NCBI RefSeq assembly: GCF_016587355.1
Contig: NZ_BNJF01000002.1
Location: 744,001-808,000 of the forward strand
Reading direction: 5' to 3'
DNA from: Ktedonospora formicarum
GTDB lineage: Bacteria; Chloroflexota; Ktedonobacteria; Ktedonobacterales; Ktedonobacteraceae
Length of the DNA stretch: 64,000 nucleotides
The notes under the pieces: generated by a model
What the model was told of the DNA's origin: nothing
Database searches by the model: none
What the model saw: only the letters and a program-made list of their open reading frames with translations
Program-made: the position numbers and the translations under genes
In this document: positions 49,319-57,900 of the stretch, in pieces
Position numbering within the stretch: the stretch's first letter is position 1
Layout of the letters: each line of letters begins with the position of its first letter

Positions 49319-50347
49319 CTACAAGGCTAGATAAGCACGTACCTGTTCCGCTACAAGTTTGAGTTCATGTATAAGGACAGTTCGGGCCTGTACGCTGTGC
49401 GACCACATATTTCTTAAGAGAGGTTCTAGTATATAGATAGCAGTGAAGAGGCTTAGACGCTTCTCATGCTGTTCAGGGAGAACACGAATTTGAGTATAAC
49501 CGCTAAAAAAGGCTTCGCGTAATATCTCCTCACTGGCACGTCCACACAGTGAATATAATGCCACAGCCATATCATAGAGATAATACCCAAACTGACATTT
49601 TTCAAAGTCGATGGCACGCACCTCGTCTTTGTAGAAAAGGTAATTCGAGGGTTGAAAATCGCTGTGGATCAATCCATAGTGCGCCTTATTGGTTGTCAAT
49701 TGAGCAAACATTTCCTCCATTTGCTCAAAGAGAGTGGTGAAGGTCGCAGCCTCACGCGCTGAAAGTCCTAGATCTCCTGCAATCTCGGTAAGCTCGGGCT
49801 TTATAAGCTCTTGCCAATCCCAGCGAGGGCGCGTGAAATCAGATGGAAGCATGTAGTTTTCCGCGTGCTGGTGTAAGCGCGCCATAAACATTCCAGCACG
49901 CTCCATGCGACTCACGTTCAATAGAGATTCTGAGAAACGCCCTTCGACCCAGCGAAAAAGGCCACAGCGAGGAGTTTCGGGGATATCTTCAATCTCAACC
50001 TGTATTAACAGGGAACCAGTTCGCGTTGCAACTGGTTCCGGCACTACCAATTCGGTATCGCGCCTCAACGCGAGCAGCCAGCGCATTTCAGATAAGATAG
50101 ATTCTGTACTTACCTCATCCCCATACAGCCGCAGTGTATAGCGTCCCTTTTCAATATGTACATTCAAGCTATCCTCATCTGAGGCGATACGTCGTTGAGC
50201 CATAACTTGAAACAAAGTATCCGCGCCGGAGTTGAGCAGGCTTAGACGCGCATTACCAATATCAAAGTAGGTGAGGGCCGCTTCCGCCAGTTCTCGCAAA
50301 CGTCTGATCTGCCCATTGTAGCTTAACCCAGAAATCGCAATCTCCAT
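49319..50347 (-). CDS. APH/SrkA-type phosphotransferase
   Basis: 342 residues, an aminoglycoside-phosphotransferase-fold kinase. The Brenner motif is HSDFQPSNYLF (catalytic Asp, Mg-binding Asn) and the DFG-equivalent is IDFEKC. The N-terminal lobe VHIEKGRYTLRLYG supplies the ATP-binding strand. It resembles homoserine kinase/SrkA-like enzymes that phosphorylate small molecules or proteins. Substrate unknown. Confidence 0.88.
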   Translation of the reverse strand: MEIAISGLSYNGQIRRLRELAEAALTYFDIGNARLSLLNSGADTLFQVMAQRRIASDEDSLNVHIEKGRYTLRLYGDEVSTESILSEMRWLLALRRDTELVVPEPVATRTGSLLIQVEIEDIPETPRCGLFRWVEGRFSESLLNVSRMERAGMFMARLHQHAENYMLPSDFTRPRWDWQELIKPELTEIAGDLGLSAREAATFTTLFEQMEEMFAQLTTNKAHYGLIHSDFQPSNYLFYKDEVRAIDFEKCQFGYYLYDMAVALYSLCGRASEEILREAFFSGYTQIRVLPEQHEKRLSLFTAIYILEPLLRNMWSHSVQARTVLIHELKLVAEQVRAYLAL

Positions 50348-50590
50348 CCACCTTTACCCATACAAACTGATTGAACGCACTTTCCGATCTTACATATATT
50401 ATCATACGATTGGCCCATAGCGAGCGCGAACAGCCAATTTTGCTACTGATCTGATGTGATACCATAAACATAAGTACAGTCTTTCGCGAAACCACCCCAC
50501 TCCAAAGGGCATGGTCGCCTCTGTCAAAAAGCAGAATGAAATCATTTTCAATGAGTATGCCGCAAGCAATGAACTAGATGGAGCCATAGA

Positions 50591-51043
50591 ATGTCTAGTG
50601 TAACATTCCAACTAGCCACTCCTACCGATCTTGAGACCATTATTTTCTTTATGCAACAATTCTACGCAATGTATAGCTATCAACTAAGCGAGAGGAAACG
50701 AGAAGTAGTTGACCACTTACTTCGGACACCTGCGTACGGTCGTATATGGTTGATCCAATACAACCAGCAGCCAGTTGGTTATGTCATTCTTACCTTTGGC
50801 TATAGCATTGAGTTCTATGGGCGAGACGCGCTGGTTGATGAGCTATATATTAGTGATGATGCGAGGGGAAAGAAGGTAGGGACTCAGACGCTCGCCTTTC
50901 TCGAAAAGGCCTGCCAGGAAATGGGTATTCGCGCTCTACATCTTGAAGTCGAGTATGATAACGAGGTTGGACAACACTTATACCGCAAAGCTGGTTTTGC
51001 AGAGCATAAGCGTCACTTTATGACCCGCTGGCTTCCTGCGTAA
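50591..51043 (+). CDS. GNAT-family N-acetyltransferase
   Basis: 150 residues, full-length acetyltransferase fold. The acetyl-CoA-binding motif A is LVDELYISDDARGKKVGTQTL (R/Q-x-x-G-x-G/A variant) and motif B is ALHLEVEYDNEVGQHLYRKAGF. A putative acceptor cannot be named. Followed after 110 bp by a HAD hydrolase in the same direction. Confidence 0.92.
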   Translation: MSSVTFQLATPTDLETIIFFMQQFYAMYSYQLSERKREVVDHLLRTPAYGRIWLIQYNQQPVGYVILTFGYSIEFYGRDALVDELYISDDARGKKVGTQTLAFLEKACQEMGIRALHLEVEYDNEVGQHLYRKAGFAEHKRHFMTRWLPA

Positions 51044-51153
51044 GAAGGTAAGGGTACCAGGTAATTTGGCCCTCTGGGGCGCGTTGTCATATGATATTGA
51101 GAGGATTTAGCACATGCAACCAGCGTCTTTCATAAAGGAATAACCATAAATTT

Positions 51154-51846
51154 ATGCTTAAAGCCATTATTTTTGATTTTGATGGACTTGTCATTGATAC
51201 TGAGATGCCCGATTTCCTCTCATGGCAGGAGATTTATCAAGAACATAATGCCCCCTTCGCCCTCGAAGACTGGCTACCACTGGTAGGTACTGGACCAGGC
51301 ACTAGCCCTTTTAATATCTTTGATCACTTTGAGGAGAAGAGTGGGAAGACCTTCGACCGTGAGGCCATACGCCAGCAGCGCATTAAACGCCACCTGGAAC
51401 TTATAGCCAATCAGCCAATCCTGCCTGGGGTGGAGGATCTGATACATGAGGCTAAGAGAAACGGGCTTCTGCTCGCTGTCGCCTCAAGTTCCCCCCGCTC
51501 CTGGGTAGCGGGACATCTCAAAGAGCGTGACCTTTTAAGCTACTTTGATGCTATTGCCTGCGGTGACGAGGTACGGCATGCCAAGCCCAGACCCGATGTC
51601 TACCAGTCCGCATTAGCACAACTTGGGGTAGAGCCTCATGAAGCTATCGCATTGGAAGACTCTCTCAACGGTATGCGAGCCGCTCTCGCGGCTGGTATTT
51701 TCTGTGTTGCTGTCCCCAATCCCCTTACCAGCCATTTCGACTTCTCTGAAGCCAGTCTACGCCTGACCTCGCTCACAGAACTTTCCCTTGCTAACATCCA
51801 CGCTCTTATTGAGCGTGCCGGGACAAGCACATCCGAAACACATTAG
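51154..51846 (+). CDS. HAD-superfamily hydrolase, beta-phosphoglucomutase-like
   Basis: 230 residues. Motif I FDFDGLVIDTE (nucleophile and acid Asp), motif II Ser in VASSSPRS, motif III Lys in HAKPRPD and motif IV LEDSLNG. The helical cap between motifs I and II is of the phosphoglucomutase/phosphatase type. It dephosphorylates a small phosphorylated metabolite, possibly a sugar. A hairpin terminator follows. Confidence 0.93.
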   Translation: MLKAIIFDFDGLVIDTEMPDFLSWQEIYQEHNAPFALEDWLPLVGTGPGTSPFNIFDHFEEKSGKTFDREAIRQQRIKRHLELIANQPILPGVEDLIHEAKRNGLLLAVASSSPRSWVAGHLKERDLLSYFDAIACGDEVRHAKPRPDVYQSALAQLGVEPHEAIALEDSLNGMRAALAAGIFCVAVPNPLTSHFDFSEASLRLTSLTELSLANIHALIERAGTSTSETH

Positions 51847-51856
51847 TAAAAGAAAT

Positions 51857-51898
51857 AAAGAGAGCCAGAGTCCAGATTTTCGGAATTTGGCTCTCTTT
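51857..51898 (+). terminator. Terminator of the HAD gene
   Basis: 11-bp stem AAAGAGAGCCA (51857-51867/51888-51898); the T's are part of the closing arm. Confidence 0.7.
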
Positions 51899-52034
51899 GT
51901 GCCAGCCTTCAGAGGCGCATAGCCCTGTATACATCTTGTGCTCTGTACCCATTCGCATTTTCAGATTGTGATAGCATTTATACTGTAGCTTAAAGTGAGT
52001 ATTTGGTGACTAGTGGTTGGAGGGGTTAATATCC

Positions 52035-52487
52035 ATGTACATACTCGAAAACATGAAGGCGCTCGTTAATCTACCTGTGCTTACCTGCTTTTTGCTTCTA
52101 GTAATTACGCCACTTGCTCTGAGCTATCGATACCTCTTTCGTCTAAAGACTCACTCGTATCAAATCCCAGTGCATCCTCACAAAATGCTCTATGGCATCC
52201 TCATAGGGTTGGTTATAAGTAATAGTGCAGCCTTCTCCCTGGACCGCTATCTGGGATCGGATAGCGCCTTCTCCAATCACCCAATGCTCGTGCTATTCTT
52301 GCTCTTCCTCATTGACCTCCCCTTCTTGTTCCTGCTATTTGATTCTTTCGCGATCTACCACGCCTCCAAACGAAACACACAGGTTGACATAGCAGACGAG
52401 ATCACACAACACTTACAGCAACATCGGGCTAATCCTGTATTCGCAGCGGACTCTGAGACTTTGCCCTTCCCAAGAGGAAATATATAG
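52035..52487 (+). CDS. Small membrane protein
   Basis: 150 residues from ATG 52035, with GGAGGGG 11 bases upstream. Three membrane segments (LPVLTCFLLLVITPLALSY; LYGILIGLVISNSAAF; MLVLFLLFLIDLPFLFLLF) are followed by a hydrophilic tail. No family recognised. Monocistronic, between the HAD terminator and a convergent thioesterase gene. Confidence 0.75.
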   Translation: MYILENMKALVNLPVLTCFLLLVITPLALSYRYLFRLKTHSYQIPVHPHKMLYGILIGLVISNSAAFSLDRYLGSDSAFSNHPMLVLFLLFLIDLPFLFLLFDSFAIYHASKRNTQVDIADEITQHLQQHRANPVFAADSETLPFPRGNI

Positions 52488-52516
52488 CGCATTCAAGGGT
52501 CTCGACCGTGGGTAGT

Positions 52517-53011
52517 TTATAAGTATGTCTCGCGTGCGGATACACGGGAATTGGTAGACTCGCCATACTGATGCACTACATATCGGCCAGTGAAGGAAAC
52601 AATGGTCTGCCCATCCTCGATAATACTGACCTGTAAGGTCAGGCGAGCCTTACCATACTTGCGCAATGTGCTCGCGAAACGTTCGATGTCATCCTCCCGA
52701 GGACGCACGCAGGATGACATAAAATCGTGAGTGACCGGGGCAACGTAGCGACAACTGCTATCCTGAATTACAATCTCGCCATCAAGCTCTAGTTCGCGTA
52801 AAATTAACCAGAGCATACCCCAACCAGTAAGAGTTAGCAGCGCATTCAGACTACCTGCGAAGGCGGTACCAGCATGATTGATATTCGTGGTCAGAGGTGC
52901 CTTAAGGCACAGGTGAGTACCATCATAGCTCTCGCCTTTAAGGCCAAGCTTGCGAGTAATAGGAATATTCGTCCAGAGAGTACGTTGCAATTCAGCCAGG
53001 AGTGCATCCAT
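52517..53011 (-). CDS. YiiD C-terminal-type thioesterase (hot-dog fold)
   Basis: 164 residues. LGLKGESYDGTHLCLKAPLTTNINHAGTAFAGSLNALLTLTGWGMLW is the diagnostic N-terminal part of the thioesterase domain found at the C terminus of YiiD (PF09500), and FTGRYVVHQ closes the sheet. It probably hydrolyses an acyl-thioester. It stands alone here, without the acetyltransferase domain of YiiD. Confidence 0.86.
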   Translation of the reverse strand: MDALLAELQRTLWTNIPITRKLGLKGESYDGTHLCLKAPLTTNINHAGTAFAGSLNALLTLTGWGMLWLILRELELDGEIVIQDSSCRYVAPVTHDFMSSCVRPREDDIERFASTLRKYGKARLTLQVSIIEDGQTIVSFTGRYVVHQYGESTNSRVSARETYL

Positions 53012-53100
53012 GTTATGTACCTTCTATCTTTCCATCAAACTTAGGTACCTCTTTTTATAGCATAAATAATTGGAATTGCAATCGCTTTGATCCCTTTCAT

Positions 53101-53151
53101 AAAAAAGAGATGCGAGTGTTGCAGTCAAACACAAACAACATTCACATCTCT
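53101..53151 (-). terminator. Intrinsic terminator of the small HTH gene
   Basis: 16-bp stem with two mismatches (53106-53121/53136-53151), followed on the minus strand by six T's. Confidence 0.8.
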
Positions 53152-53201
53152 AATTGTTTCTGGATAAATCCAGAAGCAGAGACTACGCAATAGCCTCAGG
53201 T

Positions 53202-53438
53202 TTATGCTGGCATCGTTGAATTGTTCAGCAACGTATCTAAAGTCATCTTACGCACACGATACCCACGACGCTTGCCCCGATGTGGCAGCGTGACGGCCTC
53301 TAGCGCGCCACTCTTGATCCAGCGCCGCACGGTTGTATCATCTACACGCAAATGACGAGCAACCTCATGTACCGTCAACAATTCATCACTCTGACCGGTC
53401 TTATTCATCTCTTTTCCTTCTTGCATGGTAGCTTTCAC
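53202..53438 (-). CDS. Excisionase-type helix-turn-helix protein
   Basis: 78 residues from GTG 53438, chosen because AGGAGG lies 7 bases ahead; ATG 53408 (AGAAGG, 7 bases) is the alternative. LLTVHEVARHLRVDDTTVRRWIKSGALEAV and the wing GKRRGYRVRKMTLD form a MerR-like/AlpA-type winged helix. No catalytic domain and no integrase nearby, so a host regulator is more likely than a phage excisionase. It shares its fold with the N terminus of the HTH-ClpN protein. Confidence 0.86.
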   Translation of the reverse strand: MKATMQEGKEMNKTGQSDELLTVHEVARHLRVDDTTVRRWIKSGALEAVTLPHRGKRRGYRVRKMTLDTLLNNSTMPA

Positions 53439-54055
53439 TGACATACCTCCTAAATTTGGTATAAAAAGATATCGCGCGAGGCGCATATCCCTCAAGATAG
53501 TAAGTGCCGGTGCAACTATTCATAGCACACTCTATCTAACGCCTTACATAAAATCCATGCCACTAGCGTAGCAGGCGCTTCAGCGCTCTGTTTGCCGATA
53601 GGTAGTACATACACTTAATTCGTAGCACCTTTATTCATCTATGCCTTTTATATCGGTTACACTACTCCGACACTTTATAGCATAGCGATATCGCATGAAC
53701 TGACACTTAAAAGTAACTGAAGTCGTCCTGAGTGCATCGCTAACGTAGCCAACGCTCAGATCAGTTGAGACTCCTCGGTTGTATCAATCTACAATGATAC
53801 ATTCTGTTTCCAGTATAAGGGTATGCCATATTCGCTGAAATACATATGTGATAATGTTACGTACCCAATTAGGCATATAAAATATACAAAGCTTGCCAAT
53901 GTGAGAAAAAGTACCTAATGTTCTCCGATTAGAACTTCCCCGTAAATCTGGCTATGCTGGCTCACTCTGGCACTTTGATATAGGATTACGACAGCAATTT
54001 TCCCCTCTCAGTTTGAGTTCAGCTTCTTCACAGTGTGCTTTCATCTTCTTGCGCT

Positions 54056-54216
54056 ATAGTATCGACAGTAAGGAAATGGTGAATCACCCCTGCCGATAAG
54101 AACGGATTCCTGATTTTACATACGTTTAAAGATTCCTACATATATACCCAACATACACATTCACCCTTCTCTCGTATCGAGGCCGCTGCTCCGCACCAAG
54201 CAGCGGCCTCGGTCTT
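54056..54216 (+). ncRNA. Candidate small RNA ending in an orphan terminator
   Basis: A TATAGT box near 54056 is followed by about 120 bases with short self-complementary segments and then a terminator. No open frame with a ribosome-binding site is credible. The call rests mainly on the terminator. Confidence 0.3.
54183..54216 (+). terminator. Strong orphan intrinsic terminator
   Basis: GAGGCCGCTGCT pairs with its complement around a 9-nt loop, then a T-rich tail with six T's. Confidence 0.85.
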
Positions 54217-54602
54217 TTTTGGCTCTCTCTCAAACCAGAGGCCCTTATCACCTTTAATGGGAAAAATGGATTTTAATACAAAAAAAATTGCCCTGAAGAG
54301 GGCAATTCCATAAAAGGCATCCCTTCAAGAGCAAAGACATCGATCAGCCCCTTTAGCGTATCGACACATAACAGAACACCCGCCAGGGATACCTTGCTTT
54401 TTATTCTAATCCGTCGTACTGAGACTACACTGAGATGTTCCTGAATTTAGGCTGAGATCTTATTTCTCACTAACACCTGACCTTTATGCGGAACATCTCA
54501 CTTTATCGGCACACTCAGCATTGGCTCTCTATTTAACTCAGGCTTCAGCTCGCGCAACCCAGCGTAGCTCATACACTGTAAGTTTAGGGCATAGATTGCC
54601 TG

Positions 54603-55580
54603 TTACAAAGTAAAGCCAAACGAGGCAGCACCAACCAAGGCTGTATTTGGATACTGGATGACAGACACTGGATAATCAGCCAGCATCTTACCCATACGCC
54701 CTTTCGCCACAAATGTCTTCATAAATGAGCCATCGGAAAGGTAAGGCAGGATACGCGGTGGCAAGCCTCCGCCGATGTAGACACCTCCCGTTGCGAGCAC
54801 TTTAAGCGCCACATTGCCCGCTTCAGCCCCAAGAATTGAAGCAAACATCCTCACAGCCTCTACACAAATCGGCATAGACGACTCTTTCGCGCCTTTAATA
54901 ATGGTTGGGGTTTGCATTGTCTCCTGAGCCAGTTGCTCACTTAACCACTTGGGAACCTCATAAATACCAGTTGACTCTAGGTAGGCATAAATATTTGGGA
55001 GACCAATACCCGAACACACATGTTCATAACTCACGTGCGAAGTACGCTCAAGCATGAAACGGAGCAAGCCAATTTCTTTCTCATCTAGCGGCGCGAAATC
55101 AGCATGTCCACCTTCACTTCCATAGGCCACATAGTGCGAGCCGTTATGGACCAGGTATGCCTCCCCTAAGCCTGTGCCAGGCGCGACCACTGCGATGGGC
55201 CCTTGAGGATTAACCACGCCCTTGTTAAGGATATATGTCTCCTCCTCACTCAAGAGAGGTACGCCATATGCCATCGCGGCTAAGTCATTGAGAAGACGAA
55301 CCTTCTCAATGCCCAGGTTCCTTTGGAGCTCGACTTCATCCATAAGCCAGGGCAGATTCGTGATCTTGGCCTTTCCCTGGACAATGGGTCCCGCGACCCC
55401 AAAGCAGGCTCGGTCAATATTCGCATCTACTTGCATGAGGAATTCTTTAACCATAACCTCAAGGCTCGAATAACGTGCACTCGGAAAGGTTTTATCAACC
55501 ACGGGCGTTCGCAGTTCGCGTGGTGATGAATAAATAGCAAGGTGTGTCTTTGTACCACCAATATCACCCGCAAGTAACAT
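54603..55580 (-). CDS. glk: Glucokinase (Glk family)
   Basis: 325 residues, ATP-dependent phosphorylation of glucose to glucose-6-phosphate. GDIGGTKTHLA forms the phosphate-binding loop; GVAGPI, LPW and LLNDLAAMAYG follow. APGTGLGEAYL and the glucose-binding GSEGGHADFAP are clear, and GGVYIGGGLPPRI is the C-terminal adenosine motif. It has the Proteobacterial/cyanobacterial Glk type rather than the ROK repressor-like type (no CxCGxxGC zinc motif). Confidence 0.95.
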   Translation of the reverse strand: MLLAGDIGGTKTHLAIYSSPRELRTPVVDKTFPSARYSSLEVMVKEFLMQVDANIDRACFGVAGPIVQGKAKITNLPWLMDEVELQRNLGIEKVRLLNDLAAMAYGVPLLSEEETYILNKGVVNPQGPIAVVAPGTGLGEAYLVHNGSHYVAYGSEGGHADFAPLDEKEIGLLRFMLERTSHVSYEHVCSGIGLPNIYAYLESTGIYEVPKWLSEQLAQETMQTPTIIKGAKESSMPICVEAVRMFASILGAEAGNVALKVLATGGVYIGGGLPPRILPYLSDGSFMKTFVAKGRMGKMLADYPVSVIQYPNTALVGAASFGFTL

Positions 55581-56008
55581 AATAAGCTCTCCGCTCTATC
55601 TAAAAGTTCTCACTTATAATTTCGTAGTATGGTCCATCCGACCTTACATAGTTTAGAGCATAGACACCAAAAAATATAGGGGTCACAATTATTTGCTCTC
55701 GACGAGCCGGGCTCGACAACTCTTATTCTATCCTAGAAATAGCTCTGATATCCAAGACTGGCAGAAACACAACGCCAACCTGGCTACTTCTCGCAGACAG
55801 TAATGCTCCATTCATACCAAACCTACCAGCTACGGCAACCTACGATATGAGGCAGTTCGACGCTCAAATGCTTCTTATATATTATTATAAGACTTAGATG
55901 ATTTTTATTATAAATGTATAATTTAGATGTTAGAAGACTATATAGGAGGCTAGCATGCTTTGTATTACCATATTAGGAATGGAGAGGAAGGAAAGGGAAG
56001 AGAGCATT
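55581..56008. other. Divergent intergenic region
   Basis: No gene. The 3' part (55870-55930) is very AT-rich, with two TTAGATG direct repeats around TATAAT, and is the probable promoter zone of the lipoprotein gene. Confidence 0.45.
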
Positions 56009-56818
56009 ATGCCAATCTCTATACACAATATTTTCATTAAATGCTTGCGTCGAATCGCCCCCTTTGGCTGGCACTTACTTTTGCTAGCACTCACATTACT
56101 CATGTTTAGTTCTTGTAGTGGTGAGACATTCACGCAAACCTTTTCCTATGACAAAACGCCTGACACATTTCAAAAAACGTTCGCGATTATTGGACGAACG
56201 GTATTGAACATCGATAGCGATGCTGCTAGAATCCATATTCACCGAGGCACGACACAGCAAGTCCATATCCAGGGCAGCAAACATACCGCATACAATGACA
56301 CTATCATTGTCAATTACGCTCAACAAGGCTCGATCATTCACATTACCTCACGAATTAACCACATTGAGAAGACAAATGATTTTGATGCCAATGAAACATC
56401 TAACGGCGATTCTACGTACATAAATTTCGACATAACAACGCCACTTGCGACCGATACTTACATCAGAAATGTCGCAGGCACAGTTGATATTGCTGATCTT
56501 TCGGGACAACAGGACATTTCAACCGAGGGAGGCTCCATTGATCTTCAGTGCACAACTCTTGAGCGTTCATCACATCTGGAAACGGTCGCAGGCATGGTAA
56601 CATTTGATGGTAGCATCGCTCCTCAAAGCGAAAATATATTCAAAACAACGGCTGGAAGTATCGATGCCACATTGCCCAGTAACGCGCCCGTTGATGTCTC
56701 TATCTCCTCTATGTTAGGGCAGGTACAAAACGACTTTGATGCGCCTTCGACAAGCTCTTTCACTGCTAGTCTGCATATCGAGAACACAACTGGCTCTATC
56801 CTCGTCCATACGCGCTAA
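56009..56818 (+). CDS. Adhesin-like (DUF4097-type) putative lipoprotein
   Basis: 269 residues from ATG 56009 (GGGAAGAGAG upstream); an in-frame ATG at 55955 is less likely. A signal sequence with a hydrophobic core (HLLLLALTLLMF) ends in SSC, an atypical lipobox because Phe precedes SSC. The rest repeats the beta-helix-like pattern of DUF4097 proteins: DSDAARIHIHRG, RNVAGTVDIADLSGQ, STEGGSIDLQ, ETVAGMVTFDG and KTTAGSIDATLPS. Presumably an extracytoplasmic, surface-attached protein of unknown function. Confidence 0.8.
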   Translation: MPISIHNIFIKCLRRIAPFGWHLLLLALTLLMFSSCSGETFTQTFSYDKTPDTFQKTFAIIGRTVLNIDSDAARIHIHRGTTQQVHIQGSKHTAYNDTIIVNYAQQGSIIHITSRINHIEKTNDFDANETSNGDSTYINFDITTPLATDTYIRNVAGTVDIADLSGQQDISTEGGSIDLQCTTLERSSHLETVAGMVTFDGSIAPQSENIFKTTAGSIDATLPSNAPVDVSISSMLGQVQNDFDAPSTSSFTASLHIENTTGSILVHTR

Positions 56819-57015
56819 TGCAAAGTCTTACAACCCCTGCATATACGTTATGAGGCGTCTAGCTATCTTCATAGTTCGGAGTCATTCGGGTCATTCGTAC
56901 AGACCTCCTGTATAAACGTCCTGTTCATTTGACATAAAACTGAGCATAACATAAAATCGAAAGAGAGAAATGTAAGTGGTGTAGGGTTCATTTTGCGGGA
57001 TTGACAGTGGAACTA

Positions 57016-57900
57016 ATGATCGACAAGCATAGCCTGAGCCGTGAGATTGAGGGCTATCGCCTACTGAGTCTACTAGGACACGGTAATGGCTCCGAGATCT
57101 ACCTAGCCGAATATGCAAGCAGCCACTCTCCAGTAGCGGTAAAGATCCTGCCTGGGCACCGGGCAGGGGATAACCTTACTCGTTTCTTCATCCATGCTAC
57201 TCGCCTCAAACGCCTGGAGCATCCCTATATTGTGCGCGTTCGTGCGTTCGGTACACAGGATGACTTCACTTATCTTGTGATGGACTACCTTCCCAACGGA
57301 AACCTACGTGAGCGCCATCCCAAGGGGCAAGTGGTTGAATCCTCGACTGTTGTCCGATACGTCAGGCAAGTTGCCGATGCTATTACCTATCTTCATGAAC
57401 AGCAACTTATTCATCGCGATATCAAGCCTCATAACATGCTTATCAACGCTCAAGGCAATGTTCTCTTAAGCGATTTTGGAATCTCCGTTGTCTCACACAG
57501 TCTCGATCCTCTTGCACCTCAACAGCATGACTTCGAGGGCACAGTCATTTATGCGGCACCGGAGCAGTTGTTAGGCACACCACGACGTGCGAGCGATCAG
57601 TATTCTCTCGCGGTTACAATCTATGAATGGCTGAGCGGAACATGGCCTTTTAGCGGCACATTTGATGAACTGGTTGAACAACATCTTCACCATATGCCGC
57701 CACCTCTGCGAACAAGAAATTCCGCGCTCTCGCCCCTTATTGAACAGGTCGTCATGAAGGCACTTGCCAAGAGTCCTGAGAAACGCTTCCCCAGCATGCA
57801 TGATTTCGCTCAAGCGTTCACCTGGGCGGTTGAACAAAGTACTCCGGACAGGCAGACACCACGCCCCACACGCCAATTCCGGACCCCGTTCTCCTTCTAA
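57016..57900 (+). CDS. Hanks-type serine/threonine protein kinase
   Basis: 294 residues from ATG 57016; in-frame TTG 57001 and GTG 57007 are possible and no start has a strong ribosome-binding site. Complete kinase domain: glycine loop LGHGNGSEIY, Lys in VAVKILPG, catalytic loop IHRDIKPHN, DFG, APEQ and SDQYSLAVTIYEWLSGTWPF. No membrane helix or sensor domain, so it is cytosolic. Its stop overlaps that of the convergent DUF4132-like gene by three to four bases, with no terminator between. Confidence 0.93.
   Translation: MIDKHSLSREIEGYRLLSLLGHGNGSEIYLAEYASSHSPVAVKILPGHRAGDNLTRFFIHATRLKRLEHPYIVRVRAFGTQDDFTYLVMDYLPNGNLRERHPKGQVVESSTVVRYVRQVADAITYLHEQQLIHRDIKPHNMLINAQGNVLLSDFGISVVSHSLDPLAPQQHDFEGTVIYAAPEQLLGTPRRASDQYSLAVTIYEWLSGTWPFSGTFDELVEQHLHHMPPPLRTRNSALSPLIEQVVMKALAKSPEKRFPSMHDFAQAFTWAVEQSTPDRQTPRPTRQFRTPFSF

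Larger units (their letters stand above)
53439..54602. other. 1.1-kb gene-poor region
   Basis: No protein gene could be supported on either strand. The plus strand ends in a strong terminator at 54183-54216 with no gene before it, suggesting a small RNA. An AT-rich zone at 53800-53900 may be its promoter region. Confidence 0.5.

Noticed and set aside
53202-53438. Prophage excisionase
   Set aside because: The fold is excisionase-like, but no integrase, attachment site or other phage gene is nearby.
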